Source: Bacteroidia bacterium
GTDB taxonomy: Bacteria; Bacteroidota; Bacteroidia; UKL13-3
DNA: 64,000 bases
NCBI GenBank assembly: GCA_025454875.1
Contig: JALONP010000014.1
Location: 1 to 64,000, forward strand
Reading direction: 5' to 3'
Below the pieces are notes generated by a model. The model was not told the origin of the DNA and made no database searches. It saw only the letters and a program-made list of their open reading frames with translations. The position numbers and the translations under genes were made by a program. Each line of letters begins with the position of its first letter. The first letter of the stretch is position 1. Positions 1-9,300 of the stretch are shown in pieces.

Positions 1-2468
1 TCATTATCTGGATGTTCTTTTTTATTATAGTTTTTAGAAACCATCGAAATAAACTTAATGGGTGTTACAATGTCATGTGAAATAATGGAGATAAGCTTGT
101 TTTTTACATTGACAGATTGTTGCAATTCTTGTTTCGATTTTTCAAGAAACATATTCATGTCCTTTAATTGTTGAGTTCTTGCTTCTACTTTTGCTTCAAG
201 CACCGCATTGTATTTCACAAGCCTATTATTATACAAATAACCAATTAGTAACAATAGAAGTATACCTAAAATAATGACGCATATTTTAAACCACACCTGC
301 TCAAAAAAGGCAGGCTCCCTGTAAACGGTAATATTGAGCGTATGGTATAGATTAAATCCAGTTCGAATTTGAATTTGAATCAGATTGTTTCCTGCATTTA
401 GATGTGTAAAAACGATTGCATTATCATGGCGCTCCAAAGCATTCCACACGGTTGATTCGTTTAAGCGATATGCAATCTGGATATTGGTTGGATTATTCCA
501 ATAGGCACTTCCTATTGTTAACGAAAGGGAATTAAATGAAGAAGGTACGGAAATACTGTCTTGGTTTACATTTAGCAACATACCATCAATTCTAACTGAA
601 TTCACGTAATGCAAGTTGGGCAAGGGGGCCAATTTAAGCTTGGACGGTTTTACAAAAACAATACCAAGCATATTTGAAAAACTAACCAAGTCAGGTTGTA
701 GAATATTAAAACTAGGGTAACAACCACCATTAAACTCTGTATTTAAAATTCCATCCTGACGATCAAAATACTGGTAGTAAATAGAATTTGATTTTAGGTT
801 AAGGTAATTTTCGATTTCGCTTGAGTAAGTAGTGAAAAAGCCATTGTTTGTAGCAAAAAGTATAAATCCTGTACTGTCCACAACTACTGCATTGTGTGCC
901 TTACTCAAGTATCCGTAATTATCTAATGGCAGAGGGATAAGAGAGTCATCCACCATAGCAAAAAGTCCATTTCCGTATGTTGTACACAAAATCATTCGAC
1001 CAACTCTAGTAATGTATCTCGAATTGTAGCAAGGATATACGCTGTCAATTTTCATTTTACTTAAGTCGTATTTGTACAAGCCATTTTTGAGGCCAAGGTA
1101 TAGTGTATTGTTTTCAATTAATACTGCGATATCCCCACTTTTTTCTTGAGCTGCTCGCAAGAGTGGTATTTTACGCTTCAATTTTCGCTTAGAGAAAAGC
1201 ATTATTTCTTGTTCTGTGATTAACAATACATCGGTTTTCCATTTAGCGAAAGTACCAACTGCGTGAATCCCACCAGTTGGTATGGCTACAACATTTTTCC
1301 ACCAAGAATCTGCTATTAGGACGCTGTCATGTCGTAACATCCAAAAGTATCCGTCATCATCTTTTAAAAAAGCTTTTTTGTTGATTTGCTTAAATCTAAA
1401 TTGAATTTGAGAAAGCCAAGCATTATACGAGATTATTTCTCCAAATGATGTCAATACACTGCTATCGTCCCAATGCAACTGCGCATAAAAACCTTCATTT
1501 TGTTCATCAATTTTATTATTAGATTGGGTTTTGAAATAAGAAGGTCTTAGGATATATAGTCCATTTAGGTTAGTTGATATCGCATATGTATTTATAATAG
1601 AGTCAAAGAGTACTTTTTGTAAATAGCCTTCTAGGTTACCTTTCACGATTGCTTGATGCGTAATATTCATTTCTGTTGAACTATTCTTAGTAGTTAACAC
1701 GAAAAGTTGTTTGCCCTGTTTTAAAATGACACTTTGGTTTCCATTTTGAGCATAGAATTTATTGTTTTCGGAAATTCGGAATCTAATAGGGAGATTAACT
1801 TTTTTGACTGATTTATTATCGAGGTTTAAGTTATATAGTGTATCTTTTGAATAGATATAAATGTTTCCATTTAGGCTAAAGCAATCAACGGTTTTAGGGG
1901 GTAAAATTAGGCTATCAATAAACGAATTATTACGAACGGTATATATTGTATTAAGTTGTTTTACATATAACTGATTTTTAGTTTTGCATTGAAAAATGAC
2001 GAGATTACTGCCTTTTCTTTTGAAGGTGGGATGATTTAGGATTACTTGCAATGTAGCAGTATCAGGGAAGTAGCCACTCAAGTATCGATACGTATACATA
2101 AATTTACATTGAGTTGGGCTGTAATTTAAAATAGGGTACACATTTCCTTCCGCATCGCAAGCATTTAGATTTCCTAAAGCATCTTTAAGAATCCACTTGA
2201 ATCGGTCATTTTTGATACAACTTGAGTTAGTTTGATTAAATGTGTTAAATTGATTCCCATTAAAGCGCACCAATCCGTCTTCTGTTGTTATCCATAACAA
2301 ATGATTTTGATCCCAGATTAAATCTGTTATTGAGTTTTGAGGTAATCCATTTTGTTGGGTGTAGTGTTGCAACAAGTATTCATGTTGAGCGTATACAAAT
2401 TGTAATAAACAAAGGATGCATAATGCAACCCTAGAACATTTCAATATAGCTTTATGCTTGGTTGCCAT
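1..2468 (-). CDS. Two-component sensor histidine kinase, Reg_prop/Y_Y_Y type (3' end outside the window)
   Basis: I translated this gene by hand; it stays open to the window edge, giving about 822 codons. A signal peptide (residues 1-27, ending FVYA) is followed by a long region with WITTEDGLVRFNG and later TNNGFF-type repeats, typical of Reg_prop beta-propeller blades. A Y_Y_Y-like sandwich lies at about 640-710, one membrane helix at about 726-749, then a coiled coil and a DHp box, ISHDIVTPIKF, whose phosphoacceptor is His798. The ATPase domain would lie beyond position 1. The architecture predicts a periplasmic sensor with cytoplasmic kinase output. The start codon lies inside the upstream response-regulator gene (17-bp overlap), so the two are translationally coupled and probably cognate. 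The ligand is unknown. The kinase assignment is firm; no other reading fits the H-box. Confidence 0.85.
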   Translation of the reverse strand, partial: MATKHKAILKCSRVALCILCLLQFVYAQHEYLLQHYTQQNGLPQNSITDLIWDQNHLLWITTEDGLVRFNGNQFNTFNQTNSSCIKNDRFKWILKDALGNLNACDAEGNVYPILNYSPTQCKFMYTYRYLSGYFPDTATLQVILNHPTFKRKGSNLVIFQCKTKNQLYVKQLNTIYTVRNNSFIDSLILPPKTVDCFSLNGNIYIYSKDTLYNLNLDNKSVKKVNLPIRFRISENNKFYAQNGNQSVILKQGKQLFVLTTKNSSTEMNITHQAIVKGNLEGYLQKVLFDSIINTYAISTNLNGLYILRPSYFKTQSNNKIDEQNEGFYAQLHWDDSSVLTSFGEIISYNAWLSQIQFRFKQINKKAFLKDDDGYFWMLRHDSVLIADSWWKNVVAIPTGGIHAVGTFAKWKTDVLLITEQEIMLFSKRKLKRKIPLLRAAQEKSGDIAVLIENNTLYLGLKNGLYKYDLSKMKIDSVYPCYNSRYITRVGRMILCTTYGNGLFAMVDDSLIPLPLDNYGYLSKAHNAVVVDSTGFILFATNNGFFTTYSSEIENYLNLKSNSIYYQYFDRQDGILNTEFNGGCYPSFNILQPDLVSFSNMLGIVFVKPSKLKLAPLPNLHYVNSVRIDGMLLNVNQDSISVPSSFNSLSLTIGSAYWNNPTNIQIAYRLNESTVWNALERHDNAIVFTHLNAGNNLIQIQIRTGFNLYHTLNITVYREPAFFEQVWFKICVIILGILLLLLIGYLYNNRLVKYNAVLEAKVEARTQQLKDMNMFLEKSKQELQQSVNVKNKLISIISHDIVTPIKFISMVSKNYNKKEHPDN

Positions 2469-3096
2469 TTTGATACAACTCAACAACCTTTCGAAGGTCA
2501 ATAATATTGGTGACAAGTAATTTTTCAAACAATCGTGCTTTGTACGTAGCAACTGTAGTGGCTTTTAAATCCAATGCAAAGGAAATTTCTTTAACAGATT
2601 CTCCAAGAAGCAATCGGTTGAGTACACTCATTTCTTGTTCCGATAAAAGTTCAAGTGGGGAGCTTTTTTGTTGTTTTTTCTCGATCAGTCTATCATGCAA
2701 AATGGCACTCACATACTCTTTTCCCTGGAAAAAAAGTTCAAGAGCTTTTTTTATTTCAGACTCATTGCTGTTTTTGCTTAAGAATCCTGTAGCACCCATT
2801 TGCATCATTCTTGGGCCGTATATTTCCTCAGCATTCATTGTGTAAACTAAAATCCGAATATGGGGGTATTGTTGTTTAAGTTGGTAGAATATTTCCAAAA
2901 TATTTCCATCCTGCAGTTGCATATCCAATATGGCATGAGAGATGGTTTCTTTGCTAAGTATTTGAAGTATTTGAGCGTTAGTATCTGCTTCAAATATTTG
3001 GGTCCGCCTAAAGTAGTTATCAATAATTACTTTTAACCCTCTCCTAATAATCACATGGTCATCTGCCAATAATAGTTTAACAAGGGTTGTTTGCAT
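2452..3096 (-). CDS. Response regulator, NarL/FixJ (LuxR-HTH) family
   Basis: 214 residues, the usual length for a REC plus LuxR-type HTH regulator. The receiver domain shows the acidic pair in LLLADDHVIIRRG (Asp12/Asp13), the predicted phosphoacceptor Asp58 in AILDMQLQDGN, and later the conserved Lys in GFLSKNS. The C-terminal HTH (about 148-205) has LSEQEMSVLNRLLLGESVKE and TTVATYKARLFEKL, which match LuxR-type DNA-binding helices. It should be a transcription factor phosphorylated by the kinase encoded just downstream, whose start overlaps its 3' end. It is first in the pair. Its targets cannot be inferred from this sequence. Confidence 0.92.
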   Translation of the reverse strand: MQTTLVKLLLADDHVIIRRGLKVIIDNYFRRTQIFEADTNAQILQILSKETISHAILDMQLQDGNILEIFYQLKQQYPHIRILVYTMNAEEIYGPRMMQMGATGFLSKNSNESEIKKALELFFQGKEYVSAILHDRLIEKKQQKSSPLELLSEQEMSVLNRLLLGESVKEISFALDLKATTVATYKARLFEKLLVTNIIDLRKVVELYQNGNQA

Positions 3097-3272
3097 GGCT
3101 ATATTATGTAGTTATTATTCTACAAATTTATTTTGTTCTTTTCTTTTATTTCGTTAGCAAGATAAGCTTCTTAATGAACCTATGAAACAGGTTGCCCATT
3201 ATTATTTGGGTACTGTTCGAAAACAACAACTACTTAGTGGTGTTTGTAGTTGTTCTTTTCATATAAGCAATA

Positions 3273-3294
3273 AAGCCCTGCCTCGGCAGGGCTT
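3273..3294. terminator. GC-rich hairpin after tilS
   Basis: AAGCCCTGC pairs with GCAGGGCTT around a CTCG loop, starting a few bases beyond the tilS stop codon. The T-run is weak on both sides. It probably ends tilS transcription and insulates the two-component operon that follows. Confidence 0.7.
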
Positions 3295-3300
3295 ATTGTT

Positions 3301-4638
3301 TCAAAGTATCTTTAATTCCCAATAGCAAGTGGTTTGTTCAGTTAACCTGTAATGGTAAGATACAGCCAAATCGCCTACAGCAATGATATCAGATAGAGAA
3401 AGAATCAAGGGTATCCAAGGTTTTACAATAGTTGGAATAGATTTTTGATTTAAATATACACCCACCTGAATGGATTTTCCTTTTAATCCTAATGGATAAA
3501 AATGGTCCCCTTTTTCCCAAGTTCGAATCTGCAATGCACTGTTTATTTTGGAATCGTCAAAGTAAATTGTGTCCAAGTCGAATGTTTCGGGACGACCACT
3601 TTTTTTAGTAAAGATTATTTGCTTGCCTCCATAAGGTATTTCATAATAATCGTTTTCTAAATGAATACTAATCGCTTTTGGCGTGCTTATATTTGGCAGT
3701 TGGATTATTATATTTTTATGAACCCCATATTGAAATGCTGCAGTGTAAAAGATTGCACCACTTCGTTGATGACGAACCGCATCAGCAATATTGGCGTATT
3801 GTGTGCTTGTTAAGTGTGAATCGTTTAACAAATAAAATAATTGAAATGAGAGGTCATGCTTGGGATTAAGTAAAGAGATGTCAAAAATGAACCCATGATA
3901 ATAGGGCCTTTTGGCTTGGGATGAAAGTAAAGCGAAATAATCGCCAAGAATTTGTTCACTGTTTTTAATGAATTGTGTAAACGCAAAAAGATGAGCATTA
4001 GCTTTTGCATTTATATCTTTGAGCAAAGGCATAATTTGCTGTCTTACTTTGTTCCGATCATACTTCAGACTGTTATTTGAGGCATCATTTCTGTATTGAA
4101 TATGGTTATTAATGGCATACGCCTCTATCATCGATTTTGTTGCAGAAAGCAAGGGCCTGATGATATTTTGATTCTCGCTGAGAATCCCTTTTGCACCCCG
4201 TAACCCGGTACCTCTAGCCAATTTTAGTAACAATGTTTCAGCAACATCTTCTTGATGGTGTGCCGTAAGAACATAGTTATAACCAAAATCTTGTTGAATG
4301 GCTGTAAAGTGTGCGTACCTTATTTGGCGAGCCTTGTCTTGCAAACCACTTAGCCCTAAACCAAAAGTATCATCATGGATTACCCGTTTTGTAAATAATG
4401 GAATATTGTTTTCAGTACATATTTTTTCTACTAAAAGCTCATCGGCTAAGCTATCGTTGCCTCTAAGTTGGTAGTTGATATGTGCAACACCTATTTTGTC
4501 TCGAAAAAAATGGTTACAAAGATCCAACAAAACCATAGAATCTATGCCTCCGCTAACACCTAACAATAGCTTAACACTATCCCCATGATGCAAAGGGTTG
4601 AGTTTAAAATAGTTTTCGAATACTTGGCGCAATTCCAT
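3301..4638 (-). CDS. tilS: tRNA(Ile)-lysidine synthase
   Basis: 445 residues, the normal length for TilS. The enzyme ligates lysine to C34 of the CAU-anticodon tRNA-Ile using ATP, which switches it from Met to Ile identity. The PP-loop SGGIDS is at residues 29-34, followed by HINYQLRGNDSLADE and YVLTAHHQEDVAETLLLKLARGTGLRG, the classic TilS N-terminal signatures. The C-terminal part (about 365-440) includes RTWEKGDHFYPLGLKGK, matching the TilS tRNA-binding domain. It is divergent from the OstA-like gene, with 53 bp between the two starts, and ends at a hairpin. It is an essential housekeeping gene and nothing about it is unusual. Confidence 0.95.
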   Translation of the reverse strand: MELRQVFENYFKLNPLHHGDSVKLLLGVSGGIDSMVLLDLCNHFFRDKIGVAHINYQLRGNDSLADELLVEKICTENNIPLFTKRVIHDDTFGLGLSGLQDKARQIRYAHFTAIQQDFGYNYVLTAHHQEDVAETLLLKLARGTGLRGAKGILSENQNIIRPLLSATKSMIEAYAINNHIQYRNDASNNSLKYDRNKVRQQIMPLLKDINAKANAHLFAFTQFIKNSEQILGDYFALLSSQAKRPYYHGFIFDISLLNPKHDLSFQLFYLLNDSHLTSTQYANIADAVRHQRSGAIFYTAAFQYGVHKNIIIQLPNISTPKAISIHLENDYYEIPYGGKQIIFTKKSGRPETFDLDTIYFDDSKINSALQIRTWEKGDHFYPLGLKGKSIQVGVYLNQKSIPTIVKPWIPLILSLSDIIAVGDLAVSYHYRLTEQTTCYWELKIL

Positions 4639-4658
4639 TTAAAAATAACCGATTATTT

Positions 4659-4666
4659 TAGCTTTG
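4659..4666 (+). promoter_or_regulatory. Putative -7 element TAGCTTTG
   Basis: It matches the Bacteroidota -7 consensus TAnnTTTG and would start transcription about 20 nt before the OstA-like gene. No convincing -33 TTTG stands at the right distance. Confidence 0.35.
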
Positions 4667-4691
4667 GTTTCAAAAGTACGTTATTGCGAGT

Positions 4692-6212
4692 ATGAAATAT
4701 AAATTGTTGATATTAACAATTTTCGCAACGGTAAGCGTTACAGCGCAAACAAGCTTAAGTAGAATTGAAGTGCTAGGTGCTAATACATTTGAGTTTGATC
4801 AATTGAATGGAGTGAAAGTGCGTAAACTTATTGGCAACGTAAGGCTTAAACAAGATAATGTACTTTTATCATGTGATAGTGCCTACCAATTTGAAGAGCG
4901 CAATTATGTTGAAGCGTACCGAAATGTTCACATCATTGCAAATGATTCGGTTCATATTTATGGGGATATTTTAAAATATGAAGGAAACACGAAAAGGGCT
5001 AGGGTAGAGCGCAATGTTCGAATGCAAGACCAAACCATGAAACTCACAACTTCAGATTTGGATTATGACATGGCAAAAGGCTATGCATACTATACAAATG
5101 GTGGAAGAATAGTGAACGAGAATAGCATTTTGGTGAGTAAATTTGGCTACTATGATACTAAGAGCAAAGAATTTTTTTTCAAGAAAAATGTAGTATTAAC
5201 ATCACCAGATTATACCATTTACTCAGATACGCTGAAACAACATACGATAACGAATATTACCTATATGTTGGGGCCAACTCAAATTACTAGCAATAAGGAT
5301 AGTATTTACTGTGAGCGTGGGTATTATAACAACCAAACCAACCAGGCTATTTTAAGTAAGCGGGCGTTTATTCAAAGTCCAAACAATTCTCTTCAGGCCG
5401 ATAGCATCTTTTATGATCGAAATAAGGATTATGGCAGAGCATATTTCCGAATCAAGATTAATGATCCTAAAAATAAAGTTCAAATATTTGGCGAGTACGG
5501 TGAAATGGACCAAGCTAAGAAACAGAGTTTTGTAACAAAACAAGCGTACGCAAAAAAAATGCTGGACCAAAATGACTCCATGTATGTATTGGCCGATACT
5601 ATTTATTCTTACCAAAGAGACTCTGCTCTTAAACAAATGCAGCGCATAAAGGCATTTCATCAAGTGCAAATACTCAAATTTGATTTACAGGCTGTAGCCG
5701 ATTCGATGGTGTATGAAGATGCAGATTCGACTATCACATTATATGATAACCCATTGATGTGGTCTGGCAATAATCAAATGAGCGGGGATACAATTGTACT
5801 TTATTTAGATAGTGGCAAACTCGATCATTTTATTATTCTTGGTAATGGATTCTTGGCATCACGAGAAACCGCTAAGGATTTTAACCAAGTAAAGGGAAGG
5901 AAGATGACAGGGAATTTTATTGAGTCAAAAATTAACCAAGTGCATGTAGTTGGCAATAGCCAAAGTATTTTCTACGCCCGTAACGACAAGGACTCAACCT
6001 TCATTGGGGTTAACTTAATTGATTGTAGTGAGATGCTTTATTATCTTCAAGACAACAGATTAGTGAAGAGTGTTTTTATAACGAAGCCAGAAGCTACATT
6101 TTATCCAATTGGAGAGTTAAAGCCTGAACAGTTAAAACTGAAAGGGTTTAAATGGCAGGCTTCTCGAAGGCCAAGTATAAAATCCGTGTTTCAATACTTT
6201 ATAAAAAAGTGA
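4692..6212 (+). CDS. OstA-like (LptA/LptD N-domain family) periplasmic protein
   Basis: 506 residues with a signal peptide (1-18, ending VSVTA). The mature part consists of repeating strand units such as LIGNVRLKQDNVLLSCDSA, EAYRNVHIIANDSVHIYGD and ARVERNVRMQDQTMKLTT. This is the beta-jellyroll pattern of the OstA/LptA family, which bridges lipopolysaccharide across the periplasm. Bacteroidota commonly carry such a long OstA-like protein besides LptD. It is not LptD itself, because the length is too short for the barrel. A role in LPS transport or outer-membrane assembly is inferred from the family and not shown by the context. It stands alone, divergent from tilS. Confidence 0.8.
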   Translation: MKYKLLILTIFATVSVTAQTSLSRIEVLGANTFEFDQLNGVKVRKLIGNVRLKQDNVLLSCDSAYQFEERNYVEAYRNVHIIANDSVHIYGDILKYEGNTKRARVERNVRMQDQTMKLTTSDLDYDMAKGYAYYTNGGRIVNENSILVSKFGYYDTKSKEFFFKKNVVLTSPDYTIYSDTLKQHTITNITYMLGPTQITSNKDSIYCERGYYNNQTNQAILSKRAFIQSPNNSLQADSIFYDRNKDYGRAYFRIKINDPKNKVQIFGEYGEMDQAKKQSFVTKQAYAKKMLDQNDSMYVLADTIYSYQRDSALKQMQRIKAFHQVQILKFDLQAVADSMVYEDADSTITLYDNPLMWSGNNQMSGDTIVLYLDSGKLDHFIILGNGFLASRETAKDFNQVKGRKMTGNFIESKINQVHVVGNSQSIFYARNDKDSTFIGVNLIDCSEMLYYLQDNRLVKSVFITKPEATFYPIGELKPEQLKLKGFKWQASRRPSIKSVFQYFIKK

Positions 6213-6246
6213 TAATTAGCTCATTTTAAATTAACGATAAATACTG

Positions 6247-6277
6247 TTGCAATAGTCAAACTAATTTTTTAAGTTTG
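6247..6277 (+). promoter_or_regulatory. Putative promoter of the giant secreted protein gene
   Basis: TTG (6247-6249), a 20-bp spacer, then TAAGTTTG (6270-6277), matching the TAnnTTTG element. This predicts a start about 30 nt before the ATG. The -7 element overlaps a small inverted repeat (TCAAACT...AGTTTGA, 6256-6278), which could be a weak hairpin or an operator. Confidence 0.5.
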
Positions 6278-6313
6278 ATATTCACATTTCGTAACTTATA
6301 CTAATCTATACAT

Positions 6314-9300
6314 ATGAATACTATCTTTACTCAACGCCTCAAAGCTCTTAAAAAAGCATTATTCGCGGGGATTCTAGCAGTGCTGTCTGTAGGTGCCATT
6401 GCACAAGCGCCACTAACTGGTGGTACAGTTTATGTTGTTAATGGCTCAGGAGTTGACTTAGTTGCTCCTAAAGACACCTTTCTAAACTTAATGGGTGGTT
6501 ATGTAGCTAACAGTGCTTATACTGATACTACTGGTATCATTTCTGCATTAAACGCGCAAGGAACTGATTCAACAACAATTGGAGGAATTACCATTTTATT
6601 GGCACCTGGTTACTCTGGTGTTGAACGGTTTAGGGTAGATATAGGAAATACAACTTCCGGAGGTTGGGCATTTATGTCACCACAACGTGCAGTGACCATT
6701 AAACCAGCAACCGGATTTAATGTAACAATTACTTCTCTTAACGCTCTTGCTGCAAATGGGTCAGTTATTCGATTCAATGGAGCGCAGTTTGTAACAATAG
6801 ATGGTGAAGGCACAGTAGGTCAACGAAACCTTACGATTGCTACAAATGCAACTTCAACCAATACTACTGCTAAGGTAATTGATATTACTACAGCAGGAAC
6901 AAACGGGTGTCAATTTATTACGATTAAGAACACGCGAATTGTGGGAAATAGCACTGCTGGAGCCTCAGCAGTTGTAAATACTTTCGCAGGTATATACTCT
7001 GGAGGAGTAGGTTCAACACCTTCATCTCCTAGCAGACGTAACCAACAAATTCGAATTGAAAACAATAGCATTGAAGCGGTACAGAATCCTATTTATATAA
7101 GAGGTATCGAAAGTGCACCTGGAAGCCAAGATCTTAATTTGGTTATCATCAATAATAATATAGGCGGAACCGAAGCTCCTGTGGCTGGAAATTCGAACAA
7201 CACTACGTATATAGGTGGTGCTGCAAATGCTTCCGGAATCACACTTATTTCTCAAGCATTAGCAACAGTTAGTGGAAATGTAATCCGTAACAACTTGTTC
7301 TCAGCTGCGGCAGTAAACTTCAGGGGAATATCTTTAATTACTGGAGGTGCTGCTTCTTCTCTTGACTCTGCTATTACCATCGAACGCAATCGGATTTACA
7401 ATCTTACTTCAACTGGAGCGGCTTCAGGTGTATATGGTATTCGAGTGAATTTAGGTACTATTAATACTTCACGTGCAATAGTTGTTGTGAACAATACAAT
7501 TGCTGATTTATTAGCAAACAATGGATCTACAACTGTGACCACAGGAGCATACACTGCAGCTATTTTCATAGAAGGATCTTCAACAAACTTGGGGATGAGT
7601 TTGTTCCATAATTCAATTCATCTATATGGAGACACTTTAAATGCGGGCTCCTTTTCGGCATGTTTGGTAACTGCATCAGGAATAACAGGCGGAGTAAGTG
7701 TTAGGAACAATTTGTTTGTAAATAGAATGGGTCGCTCTTGGTTTTCAACAGGCAACGCACCTGTTTCGTATATTTATATTGTAAATAGTACGACTACTAA
7801 TCCTTTTGTTACCAATGCAATTATGAACACTAACGGATATTATTTCTCTAACAACTCTGGTGCATATTCGTTTATGGGTTTATTAGGAACAAGTGTAAGA
7901 GAGTCATTCTTATCATGGAGAACAGCATCATTTGATAACTTATCTCGTTTGGATAGACCTTCATTTATTGGTGTTGATGACACTACCTTAACCATTAATA
8001 ATGGAGCAGTATCTCGTTTTGGAATGTTTGGTACTAACTTAGGTATCACATCAGATATTAATGGAAATGCTAGGCCGAGTTCTCCTTCAGTCGGTGCATA
8101 TCAGTTTGCAGGTGATTCTTTGGCTGCAAGATATCCATTGGTTGTTGGGGCAACATATTTAATTAATGGAACAGATAACTGGCCTTCCGGTAACGGTTCT
8201 TCGGGTAGTTTTGCTACACTAAATAGTGCAATTCGTTATTTAAATACTTATGGGGTTAGTAGACCTTCTAATGCAGCGGGGAAAAAGGTTAACTTACATT
8301 TCGCTACAGGTTATATGGGTGAAACAAACTACGTACCTGCGTTGCTTAACTATATCGGGTCTTCTGATAGCGCTGGTGTTAAGATTGGAGTTGAGCCTGG
8401 TATAAATGTGACAGTAACAATTCCAGCAATTGCAAGCGTTCCTAATCAGCTTTCCATATTAACAATCATTGGAGCAAGGTATGTAACAATAGATGGTGCA
8501 GGAACGGCAGGTCAAAGAAATCTAACTTGGAGATTTCCAGCGAATGTAACGAATAATAACATATCAGTTATTACTATATCCTCAGCTAATACGCAAGCAG
8601 CTTTCGGAATTCAAGTTCTTAACAACAATATTCAAGGAGCATCTTCGAGCACAGCTATTCATTCAGCAGCCGGAATTTACCATGGGCACTATAACGTAAC
8701 TTCAGGTGCGTTTGGAAGTGCTTTGTTTGGTCGCAATGATAGCATGAATATTTCTAACAACTTTGTTACTGCAGTTAGGACTGGTATTTATTTAAGAGGG
8801 GCCAATGCAGCAGGCGCTCAAAATCGATTCTTAACTGTTTACAGGAATACTATTGGGGGTTATGTAAGAAGAAACAGCGGAGATAGCTTAACCTTAATCG
8901 GTGGCGCTGCTAACCAAGCTGGTATTTATGTAAAAGGATTTGCAGTTGCATCTATCGATAGCAATGTGATTGGTAATATTGACTCAACCACCAATTTATC
9001 AAATGGGTTTAGGGGTATTGAGTTGGATGCTCCAGGGTCAGAAGCAGGTGTAGATAGCGCCATTGTGATCTCAAGAAATACAATCTACAACTTGATGACG
9101 CGCACAGGGGCGTTCACTACAGGTATCAGAATGAGTTTAGGCGGTAATAATAGCAGAGCCATACGGATGGTTAATAACTCAATTTCAGGGGTAAGGGGAG
9201 TTGGTACTTCAGGAACAGGAAATATTTCAAACCCATCTGGTATTTCAATTGATGCCTCGGCAACTGTGAATAATTTAGGCCTTGAAATTTTCCATAACAC

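Noticed and set aside
2507-2845. Open frame antisense to the response regulator
   Set aside because: It lies fully inside a gene with intact REC and HTH motifs and has no recognisable protein pattern.
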